A stretch of DNA of 64,000 nt from Embleya sp040605455 (GCF_040605455.1 NZ_JBEXCV010000003.1:1-64000); one strand, 5' to 3'; positions 1 to 8,488 are shown, counted from the first letter of the stretch. Program-made: numbers and translations. The notes: a model not told the origin generated them from the letters alone.

Positions 1-1
1 G

Positions 2-67
2 CGGGCGCTGCGCGCCGACCCGGAGGCGGCCGCCCGGGCGCCGCGCGGAGCGGCGCTGCTCGGGTAG
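2..67 (+). CDS. C-terminal end of an upstream gene (partial)
   Basis: An open frame enters from the left edge and stops at a TAG at 65-67, giving 21 residues rich in Ala and Arg and ending in Ala-Leu-Leu-Gly. It stops 21 bp before the inositol monophosphatase start, a usual spacing in an operon. The fragment is too short to identify. It may be chance reading in GC-rich DNA. Confidence 0.25.
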   Translation, partial: RALRADPEAAARAPRGAALLG

Positions 68-88
68 TCGCGCCGGCAGGATGGGCCC

Positions 89-880
89 ATGACGATCGAC
101 ACCGCGGAACTCCTGGCCATCGCTCGCGACGCGGCCCGGCACACCGGCGGCTTCCTGTTGCACGAGCGTCCCGCCGACCTCGGCGTCGCGGCGACCAAGA
201 GCAGCCCCACCGACGTGGTCACCGAGATGGACACGGCCGCGGAGAAACTGATCATCGAACGGATCCGCGCCCACCGACCGCACGACGGCTTCCTCGGCGA
301 GGAGGGCGACGAGAGTGCGGGCAGCAGCGGCGTGCGCTGGGTGATCGACCCGATCGACGGCACCGTGAACTACCTGTACGACCTGCCCGGCTGGTGCGTG
401 TCGATCGCCGCCGAGACGGCCGAGGGCACCCTGTTGGGCGTGGTCGAGGTGCCGGTGGTCGGCGAGACCTTCCACGCCGTGCGCGGCGGCGGCGCCTATC
501 GCAACGGCAAGCCGATCCACTGCCGCCCCGCGTCGGCGCCGGCCCGGGCGCTGGTGGCGACCGGATTCGGCTACACCGTCGAGCGGCGCACCCGGCAGGC
601 CGTGGTGATCGGTGCGCTGCTGCCGCGCGTGCGCGACCTGCGCCGGGGCGGTTCGGCCGCGATCGATCTGTGCTCGGTGGCCGCGGGCCGAGTCGACGCC
701 TACTACGAGCGCGGCCTGAACCCCTGGGACATCGCGGCGGGCGCGCTGATCGCCCGCGAGGCCGGCGCCGAGGTGATCGAGGACCTGTGGCCCGAGGCCG
801 ACGGGTCGAGCGTGTGCCTGGCCGCGCCCACCGGGCTGCGTGCCGAACTCGAGACCGCCCTGGCCGCCCTGCACGCGTAG
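89..880 (+). CDS. Inositol monophosphatase family protein (SuhB-like)
   Basis: This 263-residue cytosolic protein belongs to the Mg-dependent inositol monophosphatase family, which removes phosphate from myo-inositol phosphate or related sugar phosphates; in actinomycetes the product feeds phosphatidylinositol and mycothiol synthesis. The metal-binding motifs are visible: GEEG near residue 71, DPIDGTVNY near 87-95, and WDIAAGALIAREAG near 214-227. The length is normal for the family. The ATG at 89 is the first start in frame. A perfect 12-bp hairpin lies directly after the stop, so transcription probably ends there. The exact substrate (inositol phosphate, histidinol phosphate or fructose bisphosphate) cannot be read from the sequence. 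Confidence 0.9.
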   Translation: MTIDTAELLAIARDAARHTGGFLLHERPADLGVAATKSSPTDVVTEMDTAAEKLIIERIRAHRPHDGFLGEEGDESAGSSGVRWVIDPIDGTVNYLYDLPGWCVSIAAETAEGTLLGVVEVPVVGETFHAVRGGGAYRNGKPIHCRPASAPARALVATGFGYTVERRTRQAVVIGALLPRVRDLRRGGSAAIDLCSVAAGRVDAYYERGLNPWDIAAGALIAREAGAEVIEDLWPEADGSSVCLAAPTGLRAELETALAALHA

Positions 881-895
881 ACCCGGAGCGTGCAC

Positions 896-923
896 GGGGC
901 CCGGATCGCGTGATCCGGGCCCC
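896..923. terminator. Hairpin between convergent genes
   Basis: A perfect 12-bp stem (GGGGCCCGGATC, 896-907, pairing with 912-923) closes a 4-nt loop GCGT. It sits 16 bp after the monophosphatase stop and 112 bp beyond the stop of the small minus-strand gene, so it can serve both. There is no T tract, as is usual in streptomycetes. Confidence 0.8.
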
Positions 924-1034
924 GCCCACGCTCGGCCCGACAGCCGAACCCCCGGCGTCCGCTCGGGGACCTCGCCGGGGGAAAGAAACCGTGTGCCTGG
1001 TGTTCGCCTGTGATTCGGGTGATCTCGCCGTGGC

Positions 1035-1208
1035 TCAGGCGCTTTCGGGAAGCACCCGCACGCCGTGCTCCGACGCCATCCGCAGGAGGTCGTCCAGCTC
1101 CGACTGCTCGACCTCGACGAGGAAGTCGTCGCCGGTGTCGCAGGCCTGCTTCAGCGCTTGCTCGGTCTCACGTATGCGTCGCAGTACGCCGGCCGTGAAT
1201 TCGTCCAT
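1035..1208 (-). CDS. Small conserved-type hypothetical protein, 57 residues
   Basis: The minus strand carries an ATG-started frame of 57 residues beginning MDEFTAGVLRRIRETEQAL and ending in VLPESA. The composition is that of a real small cytosolic protein: amphipathic helices, acidic (many Glu and Asp), no membrane segment, no cysteine cluster (one Cys). The pattern of leucines and charged residues suggests two helices joined by the segment GDDFLVEVEQ. I recall similar short proteins beside cutRS in streptomycetes, but I cannot confirm this here. It runs convergent to the monophosphatase and divergent from cutR, with 331 bp between it and cutR. Function unknown. Confidence 0.6.
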   Translation of the reverse strand: MDEFTAGVLRRIRETEQALKQACDTGDDFLVEVEQSELDDLLRMASEHGVRVLPESA

Positions 1209-1539
1209 AAGGCCGCCCCAATGTCACTCGTCGTCGCCGGTTTCGGATGTCCTCCCCCCGCACAACGCCGGGGAAACACCGATCCGGGCCTTTGGCGAAG
1301 CCCGGTCGAGGGGTCTGACCAGGGGACTTGTCCTACCCAACGGCACGGTGTCGGACTTTCCGGGGCGTACCGGAATCCTTCCCTCCCTCGGGGGGTGCCG
1401 TAACGTTCGCGACCCGACCGGCTCGACCGGCCGGCCCCGCCCGCCCCGGGCCGCCGGTCGGCTTACCGGGGCTTTACCGGGGCGCGGGGGAAGATGGACA
1501 ACGGATCCATCCCCTTTCTTCGAGCAGGAGGCACAGCCG
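1209..1539 (+). promoter_or_regulatory. cutR upstream region with 11-bp-spaced direct repeats
   Basis: This 331-bp gap holds no gene. Two copies of TTACCGGGGC occur at 1463-1472 and 1474-1483, one helical turn apart, about 57 bp before the cutR start. Direct repeats with an 11-bp period are the usual binding sites of OmpR-type regulators, so this is a candidate CutR autoregulation site. An AGGAGG ribosome site lies at 1526-1531. Confidence 0.45.
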
Positions 1540-2193
1540 GTGCGGGTTCTCGTAGTCGAGGACGAGCAGCTCCTGGCGGACGCGGTCGCAACCGGGTTGC
1601 GCCGGGAAGCCATGGCCGTCGACGTCGTGTACGACGGGGAGGCGGCGCTGGAGCGGATCGCCGTCAACGACTACGACGTGGTGGTGCTCGACCGGGATCT
1701 GCCGATCGTGCACGGCGACGATGTGTGCCGGGCGGTGGTGGAGACCGGCATTCCGATGCGGGTGCTGATGCTCACCGCTGCCGGCGACGTCAGCGATCGG
1801 GTCGAGGGCCTGGAGTTGGGCGCGGACGACTACCTGCCCAAGCCGTTCGCGTTCAGCGAGCTGATCGCCCGGGTGCGCGCGCTCGGCCGACGGGCCGTCT
1901 CCCCACTGCCGCCGGTGCTGGAGCGGGCCGGCATCCGGCTCGACCCGAACCGGCGCGAGGTGTTGCGCGAGGGCGTCCCGGTGCACCTTTCGCCCAAGGA
2001 ATTCGCGGTGCTGGACGTGCTGATGCGCGCCGACGGTGCCGTGGTCTCGGCCGAGCAACTGCTCGAGAAGGCCTGGGACGAGAACACCGACCCGTTCACC
2101 AATGTCGTCCGCGTCACCGTCATGACGCTGCGCCGCAAGCTCGGCGAGCCGCCCGTCATCCTGACCGTGCCCGGCGCCGGATACCGCATTTGA
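1540..2193 (+). CDS. cutR: OmpR-family response regulator, CutR-like
   Basis: This 217-residue protein is the DNA-binding half of a two-component system. The receiver domain (1-115) has the acidic pair ED at 8-9, the phosphorylated Asp at 51 in VVVLDRDLP, and the KPF switch lysine near 102. The C-terminal winged helix (about 125-217) ends in VPGAGYRI, typical of the OmpR family. The GTG at 1540 is chosen because AGGAGG lies 8 bp before it and the receiver domain begins immediately. The sensor kinase follows 8 bp downstream. The sequence is very close to what I remember of Streptomyces CutR, first described in copper metabolism and secondary metabolite control. Paired 11-bp repeats upstream may be its own operator. 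Confidence 0.9.
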   Translation: MRVLVVEDEQLLADAVATGLRREAMAVDVVYDGEAALERIAVNDYDVVVLDRDLPIVHGDDVCRAVVETGIPMRVLMLTAAGDVSDRVEGLELGADDYLPKPFAFSELIARVRALGRRAVSPLPPVLERAGIRLDPNRREVLREGVPVHLSPKEFAVLDVLMRADGAVVSAEQLLEKAWDENTDPFTNVVRVTVMTLRRKLGEPPVILTVPGAGYRI

Positions 2194-2201
2194 GGACCGC
2201 C

Positions 2202-3686
2202 ATGAACGACAGCTCTCGGGCCGTCCCGGCGGAAGCCGGAAGTACCGCAGCCGGCTCCGCGCAGCCGGCTGCGGGCGCCTCGACCGCGCCCGCGAAGCCG
2301 ATCTCGACGCCCGCGAAGCCGAGCCCGGCGCCCAAACCCGGTCCACCGCCGCGTCCGGGCCGCCCACCCCAGCCGCCGCGTCCCAGTGCGCCGCCCGGCG
2401 CGCCGCCCAAGCCCAACCGCGAGCCCGCCCGCGACCCGCAGCGCCCGACCACCGGCGGTCGGCGGCTGATCCTGGGCCGGGACGCCGACGACGCGGCGGA
2501 GATGTCGCGGCTGTCGCGGATGGCCCCCTCGCAGCTGCCCGCGCTGCTGCGGTCCACCATCAAGATGCGACTGACCGCGCTGTACGGCGGGATGTTCCTG
2601 ATCGCCGGCGTGCTGCTGCTCAGCACCGTCTACCTGCTCGTGCGGCAGAGCCTGAACGAGGGCCGGCTGAACCTGAGCCTGGCGCCGAACACGTTGATGA
2701 CCATCAACGGCGTGCCGATGACGCCCGAACAGTTCGAGCAATGGCAGACGATCCAGCAGATCCACCAGCGCGACGCCGCGCTGAACTCGCTGCTCCAGCA
2801 GTCGCTGCTGGCGTTGTTGTTGTTGTCGGTGATCGCCTTCGGCTTCGGCTACGTGATGGCGGGCCGGGTGTTGCGCCCACTGGAGCGGATCACCTCGATC
2901 GCCCGCGAGGTGGCCGGATCCAACCTGCACCGCCGGATCGACCTGGACGGGCCGGACGACGAGTTCAAGGAGCTCTCGGACACCTTCGACGACATGCTGG
3001 ACCGGCTGGATCGTTCGTTGGAGTCGCAACGCAAGTTCGTCGCCAACGCGTCGCACGAGTTGCGCACGCCACTGGCGATCAACCGCACCCTCCTGGAGGT
3101 CGCGCTCGGCGACCCGGACGCGTCCGTCGAGCTCAAACAGCTCGGCAAGACGCTGCTGGCCACCAACGAGCGCAGCGAGGGCCTGATCGAGGGCCTGCTG
3201 CTGCTGGCCCGCAGCGACAACGAGCTGACCGAGCGCAAGCCGGTGGATCTGGCCGAGGTGGCCCGCCGCGCGGTGGACCAGACCGGCGCGGAGGCGGCCG
3301 AGCGCAAGGTGCGCCTGCACGACGAACTCGGTCCCGCCGTGCTCCAGGGCAACGGCGTGCTGCTGGAACGGGTCGCGATGAACCTGATCCAAAACGCGGT
3401 GCGCTACAACCGGCCCGACGGCACGGTCGACATCTCCACCGAGTCCGCCGCGGGCGTCGCGGTGCTGACCGTGGTCAACACCGGGCCGGTGGTGCCCGGC
3501 TACGAGGTGGACAACATGTTCGAGCCGTTCCGGCGGCTGCGCACGGAGCGGATCGCCAGCGACAAGGGCGTGGGGCTCGGGCTGTCCATCGTGCGCTCGA
3601 TCGTGCGCGCGCACGGTGGCTGGATCGAGGTCGAGCCGCGGGAAGAGGGCGGTCTGATGATGCGGATCGGCTTCCCGGTGGGCTGA
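2202..3686 (+). CDS. cutS: Sensor histidine kinase, CutS-like
   Basis: This 494-residue membrane kinase should phosphorylate the CutR-like regulator encoded just upstream. Membrane segments lie near residues 125-147 and 199-222, enclosing a short extracytoplasmic loop of about 50 residues. A HAMP linker, a HisKA domain with the phosphorylated His near 284 (ASHELRTP) and an ATPase domain (NLIQNAVRYN, GVGLGLSIV) follow. The first 120 residues are unusual: a cytoplasmic stretch rich in Pro, Ala and Lys (residues about 15-85). The ATG at 2202 is 8 bp after the cutR stop. A later start near the first membrane segment is possible but has no better ribosome site. The signal sensed is unknown. Confidence 0.88.
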   Translation: MNDSSRAVPAEAGSTAAGSAQPAAGASTAPAKPISTPAKPSPAPKPGPPPRPGRPPQPPRPSAPPGAPPKPNREPARDPQRPTTGGRRLILGRDADDAAEMSRLSRMAPSQLPALLRSTIKMRLTALYGGMFLIAGVLLLSTVYLLVRQSLNEGRLNLSLAPNTLMTINGVPMTPEQFEQWQTIQQIHQRDAALNSLLQQSLLALLLLSVIAFGFGYVMAGRVLRPLERITSIAREVAGSNLHRRIDLDGPDDEFKELSDTFDDMLDRLDRSLESQRKFVANASHELRTPLAINRTLLEVALGDPDASVELKQLGKTLLATNERSEGLIEGLLLLARSDNELTERKPVDLAEVARRAVDQTGAEAAERKVRLHDELGPAVLQGNGVLLERVAMNLIQNAVRYNRPDGTVDISTESAAGVAVLTVVNTGPVVPGYEVDNMFEPFRRLRTERIASDKGVGLGLSIVRSIVRAHGGWIEVEPREEGGLMMRIGFPVG

Positions 3687-3789
3687 TCGACGCCGGCCGC
3701 CGCCCGGTGCGGTCGGCAGCCGCGACCCGATTTCGTCGTACATACGTACGAGAGTCGTGGATCACATTTCCGTCTTGGGGTGGAACCAA

Positions 3790-3820
3790 CCTACGCTGTC
3801 GTAAGTTACGGAATCGTAGG
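3790..3820. promoter_or_regulatory. 31-bp palindromic operator upstream of the desaturase gene
   Basis: The site reads CCTACG, an inner CGTAAGTTACG (3800-3810), then CGTAGG at the far end. Both outer and inner arms are symmetrical about position 3805. It lies 82 bp before the desaturase start. A long two-tier palindrome is typical of TetR-family repressor sites that bind two dimers. In mycobacteria and streptomycetes, fatty acid desaturase genes are controlled by such regulators. No regulator gene is adjacent. Confidence 0.65.
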
Positions 3821-3902
3821 GACGCGTCGTGCGGGCGATGCACAGCGCCGTCCTCCGTGTCTGCCGCTGTACGACGTTGTCTGCCTATGCCCTGGAGAGC
3901 CG

Positions 3903-4853
3903 ATGAACCTTCTCGCCCCCGCCCCCACCGGTGAGCACCTGCTTCGCGAGTTGGAGCAGGTCGTCGCCGTCGAGCTGGACCGCCACCTCGCGGTGGCCAA
4001 GGAGTGGTTCCCGCACGAGTACGTGCCGTGGAGCGCCGGTCGCGACTTCGACGGCGTGCTCGGAGGCGAGGCGTGGACCCCGGAGGAGTCCGGGCTCACC
4101 GACGTCGGCCGGATAGCGCTGACCCTGAACCTGCTGACCGAGGACAACCTGCCCAGCTACCACTACGAGATCGCCGCGATGTTCGGCCGCGACGGCGCGT
4201 GGGGCACCTGGGTGCACCGCTGGACGGCGGAGGAGGGCCGGCACGGCATCGCGATCCGCGACTACCTGATGGCCGCCCGCGCCGTGGACCCGGTCGCGCT
4301 GGAGCGCTCGCGGATGGAGCACATGGAGGCCGGCTACCAGGGCGACCACATGGACAATCCGCTGCATGTGATCGCCTACGTGACCTTCCAGGAGCTGGCC
4401 ACCCGGGTCTCGCACCGCAACTCGGGCCGCACGTGTGGCGACCCGATCGCCGAGCAGCTGCTCGCGAAGGTGGCCACCGACGAGAACCTGCACATGGTCT
4501 TCTACCGCAACCTGCTCAAGGCCGCCTTCGAGATCGCCCCGGACCAGGCGATGCGCGCGGTCACCGAGATGGTCACCGACTTCCGGATGCCCGGGCACGG
4601 GATCAGCGGCTTCGAGCGCGCGGCGGCCAAGCTCGCGGTGGGCGGCGTGTACAACCTGCCGATCCACCAGAACGACGTGATCCTGCCGGTGCTGCGGAAC
4701 CTCAAGATCATGGAGCGCACGGACCTGGGTCCGGAGGGCGAGAAGGCCCGTGAGGAGCTCGCGTTGTTCCTGGGCGGCCTGGACTCCCAGGTGGTGCGCT
4801 TCGAGGAGCGCCGGCTCGCCCTGGAGGCTCGCAAGGCGGCCAACCGACGCTGA
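3903..4853 (+). CDS. Acyl-ACP desaturase (ferritin-like di-iron, type 2)
   Basis: This 316-residue soluble protein belongs to the stearoyl-ACP desaturase family (DesA1/DesA2 in mycobacteria), which puts a double bond in acyl chains carried on ACP using O2 and a di-iron centre. The iron ligands are visible as two E/D-ExxH-type motifs: EEGRH near residue 111 and DENLH near 194, with partner glutamates in LLTEDN (near 80) and FQELATR (near 163). There are no membrane helices. The ATG at 3903 follows GGAGAG. The gene stands alone, after a 216-bp gap containing a 31-bp palindrome, and ends at a bidirectional hairpin. It is probably switched by lipid status through that site. Confidence 0.88.
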   Translation: MNLLAPAPTGEHLLRELEQVVAVELDRHLAVAKEWFPHEYVPWSAGRDFDGVLGGEAWTPEESGLTDVGRIALTLNLLTEDNLPSYHYEIAAMFGRDGAWGTWVHRWTAEEGRHGIAIRDYLMAARAVDPVALERSRMEHMEAGYQGDHMDNPLHVIAYVTFQELATRVSHRNSGRTCGDPIAEQLLAKVATDENLHMVFYRNLLKAAFEIAPDQAMRAVTEMVTDFRMPGHGISGFERAAAKLAVGGVYNLPIHQNDVILPVLRNLKIMERTDLGPEGEKAREELALFLGGLDSQVVRFEERRLALEARKAANRR

Positions 4854-4874
4854 GTCGGCCCGACCGGAACACGA

Positions 4875-4909
4875 CAAGGCCCGTCGCCCCCTCGGGACGG
4901 CGGGCCTTG
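4875..4909. terminator. Bidirectional hairpin terminator
   Basis: CAAGGCCCG (4875-4883) pairs with CGGGCCTTG (4901-4909), and the stem continues inward with one mismatch to a 3-nt loop. It sits between the convergent desaturase and ABC permease genes, so it can end both transcripts. Confidence 0.8.
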
Positions 4910-4925
4910 GCATGCGCGCTCCGGT

Positions 4926-6122
4926 TCAGCGCTTGCGGGCCGGGCCGCCGAGCGACTCCTTGAAGCCGACCTTGCCGCCCATCCGCAACACCGCGCCTTC
5001 GTACATCCGGGCCGCGAGCCGGATCAACCCCACGAGGGCGAGCAGCGCGATCGCGAACGCGGCCAGGTTCTCCGGCACGGAGACCTCGTCCGCCGCGGTC
5101 ATCGTCGGTTGCAGCATCGCCGAGAACGGCGGCACATACGCCAGCACGTGGGCGAGCGTGCCGCCCTTTTGGCCGAGGACGACGGCGGCCACGAAGGAGG
5201 CGATCAACAGTGAGGTCATCGGCGTGATGACGTTCTGCAGGTCCTCCTGGCGCGAGACCCGGGCCGCGGCGGCGGCGAACATGCACGCGTAGATCGCGTA
5301 GCCCACCACGAACCACAGCAGCACCAGCGTCACCGGATAGATCATCGCGCCGGTCAACTCGATCGAGCCCAGCGCGGACGCGGCGGCCAGCCCGACCACC
5401 GCGGTGACCAGCATCTGGAGCAGGCCGAGCAGGCCGATCCCGAGGATCTTGCCGGTCAGCAGCGCGCGAGCGGGCACGGTCGCGAGCAGGATCTCCACGA
5501 TCCGACTGGACTTCTCCTCGACCACGCCACTGGCCACCCACATGCAGAACAGCATGAGCATGCCGTAGAGCACGAACGTGCCGATGAAGGCGATGCCCTT
5601 GCGCGCGTCGCGCTGGTCGGCGTCCGGATCCAGGGTGGTCTTGGGCATCGGCGCGATCGCCGACGCCTGGTTCACCGCGCTCGGGTCGATGCCCGCCGCG
5701 CCCAGGCGTTGGTCGCGCTCCACGGTGGCCCACGAGCTCTGCAGGACGGCCGCCAACGGATCGGCCAGCTTGCTGTCCACCAGTATTCGGCCGTTGTCCA
5801 CGACCGCGTCCAGCTTTTTGTCGGAGAGCGCCTGCTCGGCCGCCGCACGGTCGGCGACGGAGCCGACCCGCACGTCCACGTCCAGCAGCGTCGCCTGACG
5901 TTGCGCGGTCTGCGCCAACTGCGTCTGCTGCGGGCCGAGGAAGGCCACGTCGTACTCGTCCGAGTCGCCGCCGAGCGCGGCCGGGATGGCCACCGACGCG
6001 AGCAGGATCGCCAGCATCACCCCGACCGAGATCTGAAAGCCCCGGTCCCGGATGCGCTCGGTGAACTCGCGGCGCGCGACCAGACGCACGGCGGACCAAA
6101 ACGTGCTGCCGCCGGTGCTCAC
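4926..6122 (-). CDS. ABC-2 type exporter permease (NatB-like)
   Basis: This 398-residue protein is the membrane subunit of an ABC exporter. One helix lies at residues about 28-50, followed by a large extracytoplasmic domain of about 130 residues (to near 180). Five further hydrophobic segments fill the C-terminal half. This topology fits the NatB/YhaP family. The GTG start at 6122 overlaps the stop of the ATPase gene by 4 bp, which shows translational coupling. The family exports sodium, drugs or peptides; the substrate here cannot be read. Transcription ends at the bidirectional hairpin near 4890. Confidence 0.85.
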   Translation of the reverse strand: MSTGGSTFWSAVRLVARREFTERIRDRGFQISVGVMLAILLASVAIPAALGGDSDEYDVAFLGPQQTQLAQTAQRQATLLDVDVRVGSVADRAAAEQALSDKKLDAVVDNGRILVDSKLADPLAAVLQSSWATVERDQRLGAAGIDPSAVNQASAIAPMPKTTLDPDADQRDARKGIAFIGTFVLYGMLMLFCMWVASGVVEEKSSRIVEILLATVPARALLTGKILGIGLLGLLQMLVTAVVGLAAASALGSIELTGAMIYPVTLVLLWFVVGYAIYACMFAAAAARVSRQEDLQNVITPMTSLLIASFVAAVVLGQKGGTLAHVLAYVPPFSAMLQPTMTAADEVSVPENLAAFAIALLALVGLIRLAARMYEGAVLRMGGKVGFKESLGGPARKR

Positions 6123-7024
6123 GCGCCGACCTCCGTCCCGTTGACGACCTCGCGGAAGAGTTCGGCGAGCGAGGGGGTCGCGGGCGCGAAGGCCAGCACC
6201 CGGCCCGCCGCCCGGGCCGCGTCGAGCAGCGCCTGCTCGCTCGTCCCGGCAAGCAGTTCGACCAGCACCGTGTCGTCCTGCGCGGAGAGCACCTTCAGCC
6301 CGGGCAACTCGTCCGCCCAGCCCGTCGGCGCCTGCGCGAGCCGCACCCGGTAGCGCACCGCCCGATCGTCCCCGCGCAGCTCGGCGACGGTACCGACGGC
6401 GTGCATGCGCCCGTTGTTGATGATCCCGACCGCGTCGCACAGCGACTCGACCAGTTCCAGCTGATGGCTGGAGAAGACCACCGAGGCACCCGCGGCGGTG
6501 CGCTCGCGCAGCACGCCGGCCATCACGTCCACGCCGACCGGGTCCAAGCCGGAGAACGGCTCGTCCAGGACCAGCAGCTCCGGCTCGTGCACGAGCGCGG
6601 CGGCCAGCTGGACCCGCTGCTGGTTGCCCAGCGAGAGGGTCTCCAGCCGGTCCGCGGGCCCGCCGGCCACCTGGAGCCGGTCCAACCAGCGCTCGGCCGA
6701 CTCGTGCGCCCGGGCGCGGGTCATCCCGTGCAGCTCGGCCAGGTAGACCAGCTGATCCCGGATACGCATCTTCGGATACAGACCACGCTCCTCGGGCATG
6801 TAGCCCCAGCGTCGCCGCACGCCGCGATCCACCGGCGCGCCGCGCCAGTGGATCGCGCCCGCGTCCGGCGCCGACACGCCCAGCGCGATACGCATGGTCG
6901 TGGTCTTTCCGGCACCGTTGGTACCGACAAAACCAAACATTTGGCCTGGTTGTACGGTCAGTGACAGATCGTCGAGGACGACCTTTTCACCGAATCGTTT
7001 GTCCAGGCCGGCCAACTCGAGCAC
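6119..7024 (-). CDS. ABC exporter ATP-binding protein (NatA-like)
   Basis: This 301-residue protein drives the permease encoded directly downstream. It has a Walker A motif (GTNGAGKTT near 38-46), a signature motif LSLGNQQR and a Walker B LLVLDEP. About 90 extra C-terminal residues form the domain common to NatA-type exporters (DUF4162-like). The GTG at 7024 is chosen because the ATPase fold begins within a few residues; GGGGAG lies close upstream. An AT-rich TATATAAG near 7060 on the minus strand could be the -10 of the operon promoter. Related genes are common beside the carbonic-anhydrase-like gene in streptomycetes, but no functional link is evident. Confidence 0.87.
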   Translation of the reverse strand: MLELAGLDKRFGEKVVLDDLSLTVQPGQMFGFVGTNGAGKTTTMRIALGVSAPDAGAIHWRGAPVDRGVRRRWGYMPEERGLYPKMRIRDQLVYLAELHGMTRARAHESAERWLDRLQVAGGPADRLETLSLGNQQRVQLAAALVHEPELLVLDEPFSGLDPVGVDVMAGVLRERTAAGASVVFSSHQLELVESLCDAVGIINNGRMHAVGTVAELRGDDRAVRYRVRLAQAPTGWADELPGLKVLSAQDDTVLVELLAGTSEQALLDAARAAGRVLAFAPATPSLAELFREVVNGTEVGA

Positions 7025-7146
7025 AACACTCCCCGTGTGATTCCCAGCCCCCGTGTCGCACTTATATACGGGGGCGAACGGGGCCTTCAAGCCGAAGCGG
7101 ACGTGTGCGATCCGACACACCCCGGCGATCGCGAGCGACCCGCCGA

Positions 7147-7665
7147 TCAGTCGATCCGGCGCAGGTCCCGACGGAATCGGCGACCGTTGTCGACGTAACT
7201 GCGCACCGCCTCGGCGAACGCGCCCGGCGAAACGGCGTTCTCGCGAATCTTGGCCGGCACTCCCAGCGCCATCGCGTAGGGCGGCACCTCGATCCGATTT
7301 CCGACCACCGCACCTGCTCCCACCAGGGCACCTGTGCGCACCACGGCCTGATGCATGACCACCGCGCCGTTGCCCACCAGGCAGCGATCCTCGATCACGC
7401 AGCCCTCCAAATGCACAATGTGACCGATCACGCACTCGTCGCCCACTACCGTCGGCCACGGCGCCGTCGTGTGCAGTACGCACCCGTCCTGTACCGACGT
7501 ACGCTCGCCGATCACGATCCGGCCGTGATCGGCGCGCAGTACGGCACCCGGCCACACCGTAGAATCCGCGCCGATCTCCACGCTGCCGATCACGACCGCA
7601 TCCGGGTGCACGTATGCATCGGGATGCACCTTGGGTATTTGATCACCCAGCGCGTAGACCGTCAC
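7147..7665 (-). CDS. Gamma-carbonic-anhydrase family hexapeptide-repeat protein
   Basis: This 172-residue protein is a left-handed beta-helix of the gamma-carbonic anhydrase/PaaY/YrdA family. Repeated hexapeptides run through residues 12-140, for example VVIGSVEIGADSTVWPGAVL. Candidate zinc-ligand histidines occur in VLHTTAPW, VIGHIVHLEG and VVMHQ. A C-terminal helix follows, as in the family. The GTG at 7665 is preceded by AGGAGGA at a good distance. The family includes true carbonic anhydrases and trimeric proteins of other or unknown activity; carbonic anhydrase activity is therefore an inference. It is divergent from the DUF4193 gene, with 248 bp between. Confidence 0.85.
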   Translation of the reverse strand: MTVYALGDQIPKVHPDAYVHPDAVVIGSVEIGADSTVWPGAVLRADHGRIVIGERTSVQDGCVLHTTAPWPTVVGDECVIGHIVHLEGCVIEDRCLVGNGAVVMHQAVVRTGALVGAGAVVGNRIEVPPYAMALGVPAKIRENAVSPGAFAEAVRSYVDNGRRFRRDLRRID

Positions 7666-7913
7666 GATTCCTCCTGGTTGTGCAGGGCGGTACGGGGTTA
7701 CAGTGGCCCCCCATCCAACCAAGTCACCTCTTTGGGGGTTCGGTTGGGTGTCGATTGCGTAACGAGCCTTGATGTAAGGCAAAATCTGCGCTTCGGGTCG
7801 GGCACAACTCCGGCCCCTCGCGCGTTACGTGCGCTGAAGGCATCGTCCACGAAGGTCCTCGGGCGATGTCGCACGATTGAGCACCGCAGATCCACCCGGA
7901 GGGGGAGAGGTAC

Positions 7914-8210
7914 ATGGCAACCGACTACGACACCCCGCGTAAGACCGATGACGACATCAACGAAGACAGCATCGAGGAGCTGAAGGCTCGGCGCGTGGAC
8001 AAGTCGGCCGGTTCGGTCGACGTCGACGAGTTCGAGCAGGCCGAGTCTCTCGAGCTTCCCGGTGCGGACCTCTCCAATGAGGAGCTGTCCGTCCGGGTCG
8101 TCCCGAAGCAGGCCGACGAATTCACGTGCTCCAGCTGCTTCCTGGTGCACCACCGCAGCCAGCTGGCCAAGGAGAAGGACGGCCAGGCGATCTGCAGCGA
8201 CTGCGCCTGA
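7914..8210 (+). CDS. DUF4193 family zinc-ribbon protein
   Basis: This 98-residue protein matches the actinobacterial DUF4193 family. The N-terminal two thirds are very acidic (Asp/Glu-rich, residues 10-65). The C-terminus holds a CxxC...CxxC pair: FTCSSCF near 70-75 and ICSDC at the end, likely binding one zinc. No enzymatic function is known for the family. An upstream GGAGGGGGAG gives a strong ribosome site for the ATG at 7914. It begins a separate transcription unit, divergent from the carbonic-anhydrase-like gene. Confidence 0.9.
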   Translation: MATDYDTPRKTDDDINEDSIEELKARRVDKSAGSVDVDEFEQAESLELPGADLSNEELSVRVVPKQADEFTCSSCFLVHHRSQLAKEKDGQAICSDCA

Positions 8211-8409
8211 TCGTGTGCGGTCGAGGACGACCGGCGATGAACGGCAACCCTGCACACGCCATACGGGTACCGGCAGGAGTTGGACCGTCGACGTTCGCCG
8301 AGAGTCCTTGAGCGCGAGAGCACGATACGGAGCGTGGGATGTGATGAAGCCGCACGCATGACGTACGAAGTCGAACGTCCGCCGACTCACCGGCGGGCGT
8401 TCTTGACTG

Positions 8410-8435
8410 TCCGGTGACCACCCGGCCACCGGACG
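8410..8435. terminator. Hairpin downstream of DUF4193 gene
   Basis: GTCCGGTG (8410-8417) pairs with CACCGGAC (8428-8435) across a 10-nt loop. It is the first of two stems between convergent genes. Confidence 0.55.
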
Positions 8436-8447
8436 ATTCGCTCACTC

Positions 8448-8467
8448 CCGGCTCGCCCGAGCCGGGA
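8448..8467. terminator. Tight hairpin between convergent DUF4193 and DUF3093 genes
   Basis: CCCGGCTCG (8448-8456) pairs perfectly with CGAGCCGGG (8459-8467) around a 2-nt centre. It lies 21 bp beyond the DUF3093 stop and probably works in both directions. Confidence 0.65.
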
Positions 8468-8488
8468 TCGAGCCCGTCCGCACCCGGG

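Noticed and set aside
394..1539. Long frame running from inside the monophosphatase into cutR
   Set aside because: The part before 1540 is Arg/Pro-rich shadow reading without family features; AGGAGG and the receiver domain fix the start at GTG 1540.
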